Assembly (NCBI GenBank): GCA_018701055.1
Contig: JABIUH010000176.1
Span: forward strand, 1 to 21,680
Reading direction: 5' to 3'
Origin: Woeseia sp.
GTDB taxonomy: Bacteria > Pseudomonadota > Gammaproteobacteria > Steroidobacterales > Woeseiaceae
DNA: 21,680 nucleotides
The first letter of the stretch is position 1, and each line of letters starts with the position of its first letter. The translations under genes were made by a program, and so were the position numbers. Positions 1 to 8,129 of the stretch are shown here, in pieces. Below the pieces are notes generated by a model. It ran no database searches. It saw nothing but the letters and a program-made list of their open reading frames with translations, and was not told the origin of the DNA.

Positions 1-19
1 CGATTACGCGCCCCAAGAT

Positions 20-39
20 GACAAACGATTGCGTTTGTC
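20..39 (-). terminator. Hairpin downstream of the TPR gene, possible terminator
   Basis: A perfect 8-bp inverted repeat (GACAAACG / CGTTTGTC, 4-nt loop) starts 15 nt beyond the stop codon of the minus-strand TPR gene. Read in that direction it is not followed by a run of U, so it is a weak intrinsic terminator at best; it may equally be a 3' mRNA end structure. Confidence 0.3.
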
Positions 40-53
40 TTAAGAAATTCCGC

Positions 54-977
54 CTATTTATCGACCGCCAAATCTGCCTCAGCCGCTACCACGCCAAATG
101 CCGACCATCCATCAGTGGCAAGCATCTGTTCGAGCATTTCTTTCGCTTTCGGGAGATCGTCCATGTAGTAATGCCAGTTGGACGCGCCATACATTATCGC
201 AGCGCCCGCGGGGCTATCTTCGTTATCACCGATCAGTTCGGCGAGCGTCAGCTCGCCTTTGTAGAACAAACACAAATTATGATACGACATGTTTTCAATA
301 ACATTCATGTCTGCAGTAATGACATCCAGAACCTCTGCCGCAGCCTCAGGATCTCCCTTTCGCTGCAAAATCATATAAAGCCAATGTGTGGTCGACACGC
401 GATTATCATCATTGCGGCCGGAGTCGAAACCGTTTTTATAAGCCCGATAGGCATTGTCCCAATCTTGCTTCAAATAATAGGCAAGGCCCAAGTGATACCA
501 AATATTGCCGTGCAAACTACTGACCGGAATATTCAGCGCGTTTGGAAGACCATCTGGTTCGACCTCATTGTCAGTGCCTTCAATGAGTTCGGCTGCTTGC
601 TCCAAATCCTGTATGGCTCGATCAAACTCCCTAATCGATACGTAGCGATGACCACGATGACGGTACATTCTGGCGTCCAGTGGATGCGTCTCGATCCCCT
701 CTGAAAAAATCTCAATCGCGCCTCTGTAGTCGCCCGTATACGCAGTTCGACGGCCATACCAAATGATATTGTCAGCATCGCTTGGATCGCTATCGTAGTC
801 AGCTCTGGCTGTCGCCAAGCGACCAAGCGCTCCCTGAGCAGGTGCAGCTGCATACAATGGTTGACCGGTCAACGATAAAGCCTGCGCACCGTCGGGCACC
901 TCCGGCAAGTTCTGCGCCCACGATGCGGCAGCGAAAAATATCGTCGCGGCAAGCATTGATCGACAGTTATTCCTCAT
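54..977 (-). CDS. Secreted tetratricopeptide-repeat protein
   Basis: Encodes 307 aa. The N-terminus is basic, then hydrophobic (about residues 8-20), ending in a plausible signal peptidase I site around ASWAQ, so the protein is probably periplasmic. The rest is helical with TPR-like repeats: one pair at about residues 68-135 (WYGRRTAYTGDYRGAIEIF, then YRHRGHRYVSIREFDRAIQDL) and another near 158-191 (WYHLGLAYYLKQDWDNAYRAY). TPRs bind peptides or partner proteins; no enzymatic motif is visible. The ATG overlaps the stop of the upstream peptidase gene as ATGA, so the two are probably translationally coupled and may act together. The stop is TAG. No specific function can be assigned; confidence in the TPR call is good. 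Confidence 0.82.
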   Translation of the reverse strand: MRNNCRSMLAATIFFAAASWAQNLPEVPDGAQALSLTGQPLYAAAPAQGALGRLATARADYDSDPSDADNIIWYGRRTAYTGDYRGAIEIFSEGIETHPLDARMYRHRGHRYVSIREFDRAIQDLEQAAELIEGTDNEVEPDGLPNALNIPVSSLHGNIWYHLGLAYYLKQDWDNAYRAYKNGFDSGRNDDNRVSTTHWLYMILQRKGDPEAAAEVLDVITADMNVIENMSYHNLCLFYKGELTLAELIGDNEDSPAGAAIMYGASNWHYYMDDLPKAKEMLEQMLATDGWSAFGVVAAEADLAVDK

Positions 978-3196
978 TGGGACTCTCCAGAAACTTTCCG
1001 CGTTAGAATCTCTAATCTTTCTGTCACGGCATCCAATACTTCTGCCGCGATTTCAATTTGTGTTCCAACTTTCTCGTATTCGCGTTGCTCGATTGACTCA
1101 CGAACGCCCGGTATCGTCTTAACGCCGTAGCCAGTGTAAAACCCCGGGGCATAAATATGATGCTTATACCAAGGCCGTCCGTCGAGACCTTCGTCCCGAG
1201 TGAGTAGTCTCTCGCTGGTATATAAGAGATTGTTAATCTCAGCACTGGAGACATTGCTGGTCGTGACCGCTGCATGAAATTCGGCCGCGGCAGAGTGCAT
1301 TCGGTTCAGTGCATTTTTGAGAGGCGCGAAACTAAAATGCGGAACCGGCGACTTCATTGTTGGCGGGCCAAACGATTTGTAAGGATTCAGCGCCGCAGCA
1401 TAGGATCCTTTTTCGATCATTTCATTTTCGCGTTCGGTTTGCGTCCGCATCGTGTCCGCCAGTTCCTCGATCTCAGACACATAAAGGACCACGTTGTCAG
1501 CAAGACCACGAAAATCAAACGGCAGTCGTTGCGCGTTGGCAAGTCTCAGCGTCGCACGACCAGCAACTTTTGCGAGCGTCGCGCCGTAAACAAGACCTGG
1601 GTCTTTGAACTTAGTGAAATGTTCGTATGTGTCGTACAGCGTGTGATAACTGCCGTCAGCCGCCTCGCCGCCAAAACCGAGGTTCACTGAGGCAATGCCC
1701 ATATGCTGAAGAAATGGCGTGTAGTCTGAGCCTGATCCCAGCGGCGATATTCGGAGATCGTCACGACTTTTAGCGTCGCTACGCATTTTCGGATCCCCGT
1801 TAATTTCTAAGAACGCGCGCCTTCGCTCCTTCAGTGAAATATCCATGCGAGGGTCAGAAACGTCATCGGCCACTTCATTCAGGTACTGTTCGAGTACGTG
1901 ACTGCCGCCTATACCTAAAAACCCACGGCTACTGCCGTCCGTATTAATGTAGGCGATTGCATGCTCATTCAGCTCATCCGCATGATGTTCAACCCACTCG
2001 GTCGAACCAATCAAACCGGGCTCTTCTGCATCCCACGCAGCGTAAATAATTGTGCGTGTCGGCCTTTTTCCAGACCTCGCCAATTCTGCAACTGCGCGAG
2101 CCTCTGCCAACATTGCGATTTGGCCTGACAACGGGTCTGATGCGCCGTGGTTCCAGCCGTCGTGGTGATTACCGCGGATTACCCATTCGTCCGGATACTG
2201 GCTACCTTCCAGCCGCGCGATAACGTTGTAGGCGGTTACCATGTTCCAGTGAAATTCCGCTTTCATGCGTACCCGCGCCGGACCAGGACCCAAGTGATAA
2301 GTAATCGGTAGCCCACCGCGCCACTCCGGAGGGACAACTTCTCCACCCATCGCGCGGAGCAAAGGCAACGCATCTCGGTAAGAAATCGGCAGGACAGGGA
2401 TTTTTGTAATTGTCGGTGCGTTTTCTCGTTTCAACCGTCGAGCGCCCTCTGTTGCACCCCGGCCCGGCGTCAGGACATCACCGGGATACGTCGGCATGTC
2501 CATCACTGAGCCGCGTTGCACGCCACTTTCATGCTTAAAAGGTCCATTCGGATATACGTCGCCGGCACCGTAACCGTCATCAATCGGATCTGAGTAGATA
2601 ATTGTGCCGATGGCACCTTTCTCACCCGCCAGCTTAGGTTTGATTCCGCGCCAAGAACGACCGTACTTCGCGATGGCGATCTTGCCCGTCACATCAATGC
2701 CGTAGCGCTCCAAAACCTCGTAATCTGCTGGCATACCGTAGTTGACGAACACCAACTCAGCTTCAACTTCACCGTCGCGTGAAAAGGCGTTGTACGGTGG
2801 CAGCAAGCCCTCACGCCTTTCGGTACTCGGGTCTTCAGAGAGAGAGTCTTCGGTCAATGATGCTGTAAATTTGGTTGGTGCGACTAACTCGACTTCACGG
2901 GTCTTGGGCATCGGCAACAGAATTTCATAGGCTGCGATCTCCGTGTCGTAACCCCACGACGTCAACAATTCAGCAATATACTCAGCATTCTTTTTACTCG
3001 CAGGCGAGCCCACGTGGTGTGGCAGGGTCGACATGACTCTCAGCCATTCGTCCATTTTTTCCGCATCGATGAGACCGTCGAATTCCGCCTCTAGAGTCTT
3101 TTGTGCGGCGCTCGAATCCGCGTCGAAACCCAATATGTTTGAATCTGCGTAAGTTCCACCACTAACAGCGAATAGTGCCAGCACTAAAAGTCTCAT
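974..3196 (-). CDS. Exported M28B-family zinc peptidase (glutamate carboxypeptidase II-like)
   Basis: About 740 aa with a short Sec signal (MRLLVLALFAVSGGTYA). I chose the ATG at 3196, which has GGGG six nt upstream; ATG 3202 and TTG 3208 are in frame and also possible. A protease-associated (PA) domain is inserted around residues 140-300. The M28 catalytic core follows, with a full co-catalytic zinc set: H344 and D354 (HHDGWNHGASD), the acid pair E391/E392 (WDAEEPG), D420 (NTDGSS) and H518 (YHTLYDT). The spacing matches human GCPII (His377, Asp387, Glu424/425, Asp453, His553) nearly exactly. A C-terminal helical dimerisation domain follows. Such enzymes remove C-terminal residues from peptides; here the site is the periplasm or outside. 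It overlaps the TPR gene by 4 nt. The exact substrate is unknown. Confidence 0.9.
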   Translation of the reverse strand: MRLLVLALFAVSGGTYADSNILGFDADSSAAQKTLEAEFDGLIDAEKMDEWLRVMSTLPHHVGSPASKKNAEYIAELLTSWGYDTEIAAYEILLPMPKTREVELVAPTKFTASLTEDSLSEDPSTERREGLLPPYNAFSRDGEVEAELVFVNYGMPADYEVLERYGIDVTGKIAIAKYGRSWRGIKPKLAGEKGAIGTIIYSDPIDDGYGAGDVYPNGPFKHESGVQRGSVMDMPTYPGDVLTPGRGATEGARRLKRENAPTITKIPVLPISYRDALPLLRAMGGEVVPPEWRGGLPITYHLGPGPARVRMKAEFHWNMVTAYNVIARLEGSQYPDEWVIRGNHHDGWNHGASDPLSGQIAMLAEARAVAELARSGKRPTRTIIYAAWDAEEPGLIGSTEWVEHHADELNEHAIAYINTDGSSRGFLGIGGSHVLEQYLNEVADDVSDPRMDISLKERRRAFLEINGDPKMRSDAKSRDDLRISPLGSGSDYTPFLQHMGIASVNLGFGGEAADGSYHTLYDTYEHFTKFKDPGLVYGATLAKVAGRATLRLANAQRLPFDFRGLADNVVLYVSEIEELADTMRTQTERENEMIEKGSYAAALNPYKSFGPPTMKSPVPHFSFAPLKNALNRMHSAAAEFHAAVTTSNVSSAEINNLLYTSERLLTRDEGLDGRPWYKHHIYAPGFYTGYGVKTIPGVRESIEQREYEKVGTQIEIAAEVLDAVTERLEILTRKVSGESQ

Positions 3197-3277
3197 GGAC
3201 ATCCCCAATTTCTTATTTGTATTTTTTACGAGTATTTTTTTGATCCACCAACCGGACCAATGCGCGACTACTCGATA

Positions 3278-4081
3278 TTACATTGTCGTCAGCATTGCTC
3301 GGAGTTCTTCCAGCCGATGGGTAATTTTTTCTTGTTGCTCACTTCCAATTCGCAGCAGTAGTTTTTGACCGCCCGAAAGCGCCTCGAGCTCAGGATCGCT
3401 AAATTCGTACAACACGTGAGGCCGTACCAGTTCGATCGGACCAGTGATCTTGGGCGTCGACAGAAGGTGATCGACGACCTCAACAAGTCGATCGTTAAAG
3501 TATCCGTCGGGATAGCCAAGCGCTACATAGGCACTTTGGAACAGCGGATAAAAGCGGCGATACAGATCCATTGCTTCATTTAAGTCAACAGTCTCCGACA
3601 GGCCGACTAATTCTTCGTAGCGTGAAAAGTTACCAGGAGACATGTGGAACTCTCCGCTTTCATCTTGCCCACCAATTTGAAACTGCCCGGTAACATCGGT
3701 CAACGGGCGAATCCGTCCTGGAATTTCGGCGCGCGGCAAACTATCTACGGTCGCGACAAATCGTTCGATGATTCCTGAGGCCGCCAGAAACTGATCCATC
3801 GATTCACCGAATATGTCGACGATCCCAAGCCTAAAATAGGCGTCGCTTTCGTGCAGACTTGGCATTGGCACTAACGCCGGTTTTTCTCCGGGCTCAACCA
3901 TCATATTCGAGACAAGATGGCGCGGCCCAGATGATGACGGGGCTTCCTCAGGAACAGTCACTGATGAGGGTGCAACCGACGGCGGCGGTGGGGAAACCTG
4001 CAGTCGGTAATACCACAACACGCCAGCGACACCGATCGCGAGAAGCACCGGGATTAACCATTGCGTGGTCTGTCGTTGCAT
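3278..4081 (-). CDS. DUF3014 domain protein, inner-membrane anchored
   Basis: Encodes 267 aa. A single N-terminal transmembrane segment (WLIPVLLAIGVAGVLWYY, about residues 9-26) is followed by a Pro/Ser-rich linker (PPPPSVAPSSV) and a conserved C-terminal region starting LPSLHESDAYFR-type (here MPSLHESDAYFRLG, about residue 73). That arrangement is typical of DUF3014 proteins of Gammaproteobacteria: a short cytosolic start, one membrane pass and a periplasmic domain. The family has no established function. The ATG is preceded by an AGGTAG Shine-Dalgarno-like sequence. The gene is divergent from the lipoprotein gene at 4267. An 81-nt gap with two A-rich tracts separates it from the peptidase gene downstream, so co-transcription is possible but unproven. 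Confidence 0.8.
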   Translation of the reverse strand: MQRQTTQWLIPVLLAIGVAGVLWYYRLQVSPPPPSVAPSSVTVPEEAPSSSGPRHLVSNMMVEPGEKPALVPMPSLHESDAYFRLGIVDIFGESMDQFLAASGIIERFVATVDSLPRAEIPGRIRPLTDVTGQFQIGGQDESGEFHMSPGNFSRYEELVGLSETVDLNEAMDLYRRFYPLFQSAYVALGYPDGYFNDRLVEVVDHLLSTPKITGPIELVRPHVLYEFSDPELEALSGGQKLLLRIGSEQQEKITHRLEELRAMLTTM

Positions 4082-4266
4082 TTCACCTACCTGCCATTTA
4101 CTAACCGAGTGGCACCGAACCGTCGGTGGTCATCTGGAGCATTATAGTATGACTGAAACGGCAGCAGACGGTTCTAATGTTACGGCATATACTCGCTATT
4201 CGAGCGCACGCGCTGCTATGCTGACTTTATCCAAGACTAACCGAAACTCATCCCCGGAATTATGGC
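4082..4266. promoter_or_regulatory. Divergent intergenic region, presumed promoters
   Basis: These 185 nt separate divergently transcribed genes and must hold promoters for both. On the plus strand there are two -10-like hexamers, TATAGT (4143-4148) and TATACT (4188-4193), but neither has a convincing -35 at 16-18 nt. I see no clear operator palindrome. Confidence 0.3.
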
Positions 4267-5580
4267 GTGAAACCACATTACTTATTGATTTTATTACCTA
4301 TATTATTGTGCGCATGTAATGATCAGGCTAGCTCCAAATCGACACAAGCTGCCCCGAGTATCGATGCACTGACACAGGAGTATCTATTCCTCGAATTGAG
4401 CATGGGGACACACGATGACGGCCACGTTGACGCCTATTTCGGGGCCGAGACGATTCGTGAGGCCGCCAACCGGGAGCAATTGTCGCTAGTGGACATCGCC
4501 TCGCGCAGTCAACAACTACGAGGCGAACTTGAGGCCCAGCATGACCGTCCAGACGTCAACATAGAGCCAGCGCGACTTGACGGCTTATTGGGTCGCCTGA
4601 CCGCGTTGGAAACACGTGTTGCGCTAAAACAAGGTAAGTCTTTTTCGTTCGATGATGAATCGGTGCGCCTGTTCGGTGCCGCCGCGCCCGATCACGATGC
4701 CGCCCACTTCCAAGTCATTCTGGATGAAATTGATCACCTCATCGGCGGTGAAGGGAACCTTGCGCAGCGCGTCAACGATTTTCGCGATCAGTTTGTGCTA
4801 CCACGCGAGAGGTTAAGTGTCGTTTTCGACGCCGCGATAAACGAGTGTCGTCGCCGCACTTTGCAATACATCGCATTACCCCACAATGAGTCTTTTAGCA
4901 TCGAATATGTCAATGACAAACCGTGGTCCGGTTACAACTGGTATCAGGGCAGCGCGCAAAGTTTGATTCAAATCAATACAGATCTGCCAATTTATATAAG
5001 TCGCGCCGTTGATCTTGGCTGCCATGAAGGATACCCAGGACATCATACGTTTAATGCTTTGTTGGAAAAAAACCTGGTGCAAGAAAAAGGATGGAACGAA
5101 TTTTCTATCTATCCGCTTTTTAGCCCACAATCACTGATCGCAGAAGGCAGTGGTAACTACGGCATTGAGCTTGCGTTTCCGGACAACGAACGCATAACTT
5201 TCGAAAAAGATGTTTTGTTTCCACTCGCTGGCCTGGATGCCGCTGAGGCCGATCGTTATTACCAACTACAGGCACTCATAACCAAACTCGAATATTCGGG
5301 CAACGAAGCGGCACGCGATTACTTGAATGGCACCATTGATCGAGACCAAGCAGTACAGTGGATGGTCGACTACTCATTAAGCTCCCCAGAGCGAGCCAGA
5401 AAACACACAGAGTTTTTTGATGCCTATCGTAGCTACGTTATTAATTACAACCTGGGCAAGGATCTTGTGCGCGATTACGTGGAACTAGATACAAGCGATG
5501 CGGCCGCACGGTGGGCCAGGTTTGAAGCATTGCTGTCCTCTCCCATTACAGCTGCAACTTTGGACTTAGACGGATCGTAG
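4267..5580 (+). CDS. DUF885-like putative zinc-hydrolase lipoprotein
   Basis: Encodes 437 aa from a GTG start: the nearest ATG (4262) is out of frame and stops at once, and GGA sits 8 nt upstream. The N-terminus is a lipoprotein signal (MKPHYLLILLPILLCAC) with C17 as the likely lipidated cysteine. The diagnostic motif is HEGYPGHH at residues 253-260, matching the HE(A/G)YPGHH signature of DUF885 proteins, which are zincin-like and mostly uncharacterised. E293 in AEGSGNYG is a candidate third metal ligand. The length is somewhat under that of usual DUF885 members (often above 550 aa). It is first in a five-gene operon, with only 4 nt before the LysE-type gene. A peptidase or amidohydrolase role is inference. 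Confidence 0.75.
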   Translation: MKPHYLLILLPILLCACNDQASSKSTQAAPSIDALTQEYLFLELSMGTHDDGHVDAYFGAETIREAANREQLSLVDIASRSQQLRGELEAQHDRPDVNIEPARLDGLLGRLTALETRVALKQGKSFSFDDESVRLFGAAAPDHDAAHFQVILDEIDHLIGGEGNLAQRVNDFRDQFVLPRERLSVVFDAAINECRRRTLQYIALPHNESFSIEYVNDKPWSGYNWYQGSAQSLIQINTDLPIYISRAVDLGCHEGYPGHHTFNALLEKNLVQEKGWNEFSIYPLFSPQSLIAEGSGNYGIELAFPDNERITFEKDVLFPLAGLDAAEADRYYQLQALITKLEYSGNEAARDYLNGTIDRDQAVQWMVDYSLSSPERARKHTEFFDAYRSYVINYNLGKDLVRDYVELDTSDAAARWARFEALLSSPITAATLDLDGS

Positions 5581-5584
5581 CTGC

Positions 5585-6205
5585 ATGGACACCGCACTAC
5601 TCGTTAGCCTGATTGGATTCGCATTTATATCGACTGGTACACCCGGGCCCAATAACTTACTGCTCATGTCTTCAGGAGCACTGTTCGGATGGAGGCGGAC
5701 AATGCCGCACCTCAGCGGTGTCTTATTGGGATTTGCGGTGATCAACACTTCCGCCGTATTCGGCTTGGGCACCGTAGTCGACCAGTGGCCATGGCTACTG
5801 ACCTTGGTGCGTATTGGTGGGGCTAGTTGGCTCGCCTGGTTATCAGTGCGTTTTTTCCGGGCGGCATTTGCGCACAGCAGTGACGGGGATAAAACCGAAA
5901 CTGCGCTTATTTCTCGTCCATTTCGATTCATGGAGGCGGTATTTTTTCAATGGATCAACCCCAAGGTTATTGTGACGACCCTCTCAGCCGCTGGCGCTTA
6001 CATCGCTATTGCTGGCCTGGCCTGGCAACGGGCGATAATCATCGTCAGCGTGTTTTTGGTCGCGGGATTGATCACCTGTTCAGCCTGGATGATCGCAGGA
6101 GACGCATTAAATCGCAGTATGACAACGAGTCGCGCCGCACCCTTCGTAAACGCTGCGATGGGCATGCTAATCGTTGTAACCTCACTCTATATACTGATCG
6201 ACTAG
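5585..6205 (+). CDS. LysE/RhtB-family amino-acid exporter
   Basis: Encodes 206 aa, the usual LysE/RhtB length, with about six hydrophobic segments. The family signature is visible near the N-terminus (GTPGPNNLLLMSSGALFGWRR), as is the mid-protein FQWINPKV motif. Family members export amino acids or their derivatives (lysine, homoserine, threonine, leucine) across the inner membrane by proton antiport; the substrate cannot be read from sequence. The start lies 4 nt after the preceding stop and the gene is 20 nt upstream of mtnB. The context suggests export of a sulfur amino acid or a salvage by-product, which is inference. The stop codon lies within a 10-bp direct repeat. Confidence 0.87.
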   Translation: MDTALLVSLIGFAFISTGTPGPNNLLLMSSGALFGWRRTMPHLSGVLLGFAVINTSAVFGLGTVVDQWPWLLTLVRIGGASWLAWLSVRFFRAAFAHSSDGDKTETALISRPFRFMEAVFFQWINPKVIVTTLSAAGAYIAIAGLAWQRAIIIVSVFLVAGLITCSAWMIAGDALNRSMTTSRAAPFVNAAMGMLIVVTSLYILID

Positions 6206-6221
6206 GCCACGGATCGACTAG
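6196..6221 (+). repeat. Perfect 10-bp direct repeat at the LysE stop / mtnB leader
   Basis: GATCGACTAG occurs at 6196-6205 and again at 6212-6221, a 16-nt period. The first copy contains the TAG stop of the exporter gene and the second lies directly upstream of the mtnB ATG. It may be a small duplication by slippage, or a chance repeat; no function is evident. Confidence 0.6.
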
Positions 6222-6225
6222 AGCA

Positions 6226-6849
6226 ATGAACCCAACGGATTTTCAAGAACAAGCTGACCTACTGTGCCGCACCTGTCGTCGCTTCGGCGAATGCGGTTGG
6301 TGCCGAGCAACCGGTGGAAACTTTTCACTCAGAATCGATGCAACGCACTGCCTGATCACGCAGTCTGGCAAAGACAAGTCCGAATTGACCCGCGACGATC
6401 TGATGATTTGTGATCTTGACGGTCAGGGCACGTCCCCTGACTGTCGACCATCTGCGGAAACGCCTCTACACACTCAATTGTATCGATTGGATGACTCCAT
6501 CGGCGCTATCATGCATACACACTCTGTCCATTCGACTCTCCTCTCGATGCATGGAAACTCGAACATAAAATTTTCCGGATATGAGATGCAAAAAGCCCTA
6601 GACGGCGTTCACTCTCATGAAGAAACCGTAACCATACCGATCTTCGACAACGATCAGAACCTCCCTCGCCTGGCGCAGCTCGTCGCAACCGCGTGGCGCG
6701 AGAACACTATTTCCGCCCCCGGATTTTTAGTCCGCGGACACGGTCTATATGCGTGGGGCGCTGATTGTCAGGCTGCGCAAAGACACGTCGAAGGGTTCGA
6801 ATTTTTGTTTGCGTGCCGCTGGCAAGAAAAGCTGGCGGGATTGGCATGA
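6226..6849 (+). CDS. mtnB: Methylthioribulose-1-phosphate dehydratase
   Basis: Encodes 207 aa of the class II aldolase/adducin fold. MtnB dehydrates 5-methylthioribulose 1-phosphate to the 2,3-diketo compound in the cytosolic methionine salvage pathway. Visible signatures are TGGNFSLR (29-36), the E78 region (SAETPLHTQLY), the zinc-binding HTH at 97-99 and the third histidine in RGHGLYAWG (H172). The frame is open far upstream into the exporter gene, but the protein similarity begins at the ATG at 6226 and the length then matches the family. The gene overlaps mtnC by ATGA (6846-6849), so the two are coupled. Its own Shine-Dalgarno is poor, suggesting coupling to the upstream gene as well. Confidence 0.93.
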   Translation: MNPTDFQEQADLLCRTCRRFGECGWCRATGGNFSLRIDATHCLITQSGKDKSELTRDDLMICDLDGQGTSPDCRPSAETPLHTQLYRLDDSIGAIMHTHSVHSTLLSMHGNSNIKFSGYEMQKALDGVHSHEETVTIPIFDNDQNLPRLAQLVATAWRENTISAPGFLVRGHGLYAWGADCQAAQRHVEGFEFLFACRWQEKLAGLA

Positions 6850-7535
6850 CAATTAAAGCAATAGTCACCGACATCGAAGGTACGACCAGTTCCATTGAAT
6901 TTGTGCACGACGTACTGTTTCCATATGCGAGTCATGAACTGCCGGGGTTTGTAAAAGAATGTAGCGAACACCCCGTAATTACGAAATTGCTGGACGATGT
7001 TCGTCGCGAAGCAGACGAAGCGGACGCCACAATTGATCGCATCGCCGAGATACTGCAGAGCTGGATTGATACCGATCGAAAAGTCAGCTCACTGAAGGAA
7101 TTGCAAGGCCACGTATGGCGACGTGGCTACGAGCGTGGCGACTTTACCGGACACGTGTATGACGACGCCGCGGACCGACTGCGACGTTGGTCAAAGTTAG
7201 GGGTGGACCTCTACGTTTACTCCAGCGGGTCAGTTGAAGCGCAGAAACTATTATTCGGTTTCAGCGATGCCGGTGATCTTCGCCCCATTTTTAGAGGTTA
7301 CTTCGATACACGGATTGGCCACAAGAAAGAAGTTGAATCTTACGCGGCAATTGTAGAAACCATTGACTTGCATGCATCTGAAATACTGTTTCTTTCGGAT
7401 ATCGTCGAAGAACTCGATGCCGCCGCAAAAGCAGGAATGCAGACCGTACAATTGGTTCGACAGGACGATGTTGTTGTAGGGTCGCATACCGTCGCGACAA
7501 ACTTCGACGAAATTTTGTTGAACGTCCGCGAATAA
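6846..7535 (+). CDS. mtnC: Enolase-phosphatase E1 (acireductone synthase)
   Basis: Encodes 229 aa of the HAD superfamily. It enolises and then dephosphorylates 2,3-diketo-5-methylthiopentyl 1-phosphate to give acireductone. The HAD motifs are all present: motif I as TDIEGTTSS with D9 and E11, motif II as YSSGS, the motif III lysine in HKKEVESY and motif IV as FLSDIVEELDAA. The DxEGTT form of motif I is specific to MtnC. The start is the ATG that overlaps the mtnB stop; an upstream extension in this frame would run inside mtnB and has no family similarity. mtnD follows after 20 nt. Confidence 0.95.
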   Translation: MTIKAIVTDIEGTTSSIEFVHDVLFPYASHELPGFVKECSEHPVITKLLDDVRREADEADATIDRIAEILQSWIDTDRKVSSLKELQGHVWRRGYERGDFTGHVYDDAADRLRRWSKLGVDLYVYSSGSVEAQKLLFGFSDAGDLRPIFRGYFDTRIGHKKEVESYAAIVETIDLHASEILFLSDIVEELDAAAKAGMQTVQLVRQDDVVVGSHTVATNFDEILLNVRE

Positions 7536-7555
7536 CAAAGAGAGTTATTAACACA

Positions 7556-8101
7556 ATGAGTCAGCTAACTATCTATGCAGACAATAGTCCCGAATCGCCA
7601 CTATTGAGCAGCGAAGACATTGCAGTCATTACCGACGAACTCGGCCAAATAGGCATTCAGATAGAGCGTTGGAAGGCGGGTCAGGCGTTAGCCCCTGACG
7701 CAGAAAATGAATCAATATTGGCTGCTTACAAAGGCGATATTGATCGATTGGTATCAGAACGTGGTTATCAAACCTGGGATGTCGTCAGCATGAATGCTGA
7801 TCATCCCGAGAAAGATGCGTTTCGGCACAAGTTTTTGAACGAACATACGCATGCGGAAGACGAAGTTCGTTTTTTTGTGCGTGGACAAGGTCTGTTTATC
7901 ATTCACGCCGAGAAAAAAGTCTACGCGATGCTGTGCGAGAAGGACGATTTGATATCGGTACCGGCGAACACCAAACATTGGTTCGATATGGGGCCCAACC
8001 CGGCGTTCACCGCGATTCGTTTATTCAACGATCCCGCAGGCTGGGTAGCAAACTTTACCGGCGACGAAATCGCCGCCGACTTTCCGATGCTGGAAAACTA
8101 A
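7556..8101 (+). CDS. mtnD: Acireductone dioxygenase
   Basis: Encodes 181 aa of the cupin fold. With Fe2+ it converts acireductone to 2-keto-4-methylthiobutyrate, the methionine precursor; with Ni2+ the same protein makes methylthiopropionate, CO and formate. Metal ligands are H97, H99 and E103 in the motif NEHTHAEDEVRFF, and H141 in NTKHWFD, one residue off from the Klebsiella enzyme numbering. It is last in the operon. The window lacks mtnA, a nucleosidase or phosphorylase and the final transaminase, so those steps must be encoded elsewhere. The gene converges on the broken gene at 8106-8514, with 4 nt between the two stops. Confidence 0.96.
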   Translation: MSQLTIYADNSPESPLLSSEDIAVITDELGQIGIQIERWKAGQALAPDAENESILAAYKGDIDRLVSERGYQTWDVVSMNADHPEKDAFRHKFLNEHTHAEDEVRFFVRGQGLFIIHAEKKVYAMLCEKDDLISVPANTKHWFDMGPNPAFTAIRLFNDPAGWVANFTGDEIAADFPMLEN

Positions 8102-8102
8102 C

Positions 8103-8129
8103 GGACTACGTGCCGCGTCCTTTTGTTTT
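8103..8129 (+). terminator. Possible terminator after mtnD
   Basis: A short GGAC...GTCC pairing (alternatively ACG/CGT inside it) directly after the mtnD stop is followed by TTTTGTTTT. The T tract is good but the stem is weak, so this is a tentative call. Confidence 0.35.

Noticed and set aside
18..704. Long plus-strand open frame opposite the TPR gene
   Set aside because: It lies entirely antisense to a well-supported protein, has no recognisable domain and its composition looks like a mirrored frame.
5950..6225. N-terminal extension of mtnB into the exporter gene
   Set aside because: The extra 92 codons are an out-of-frame reading of the LysE-type gene, rich in His and Arg; MtnB similarity and length begin at the ATG at 6226.
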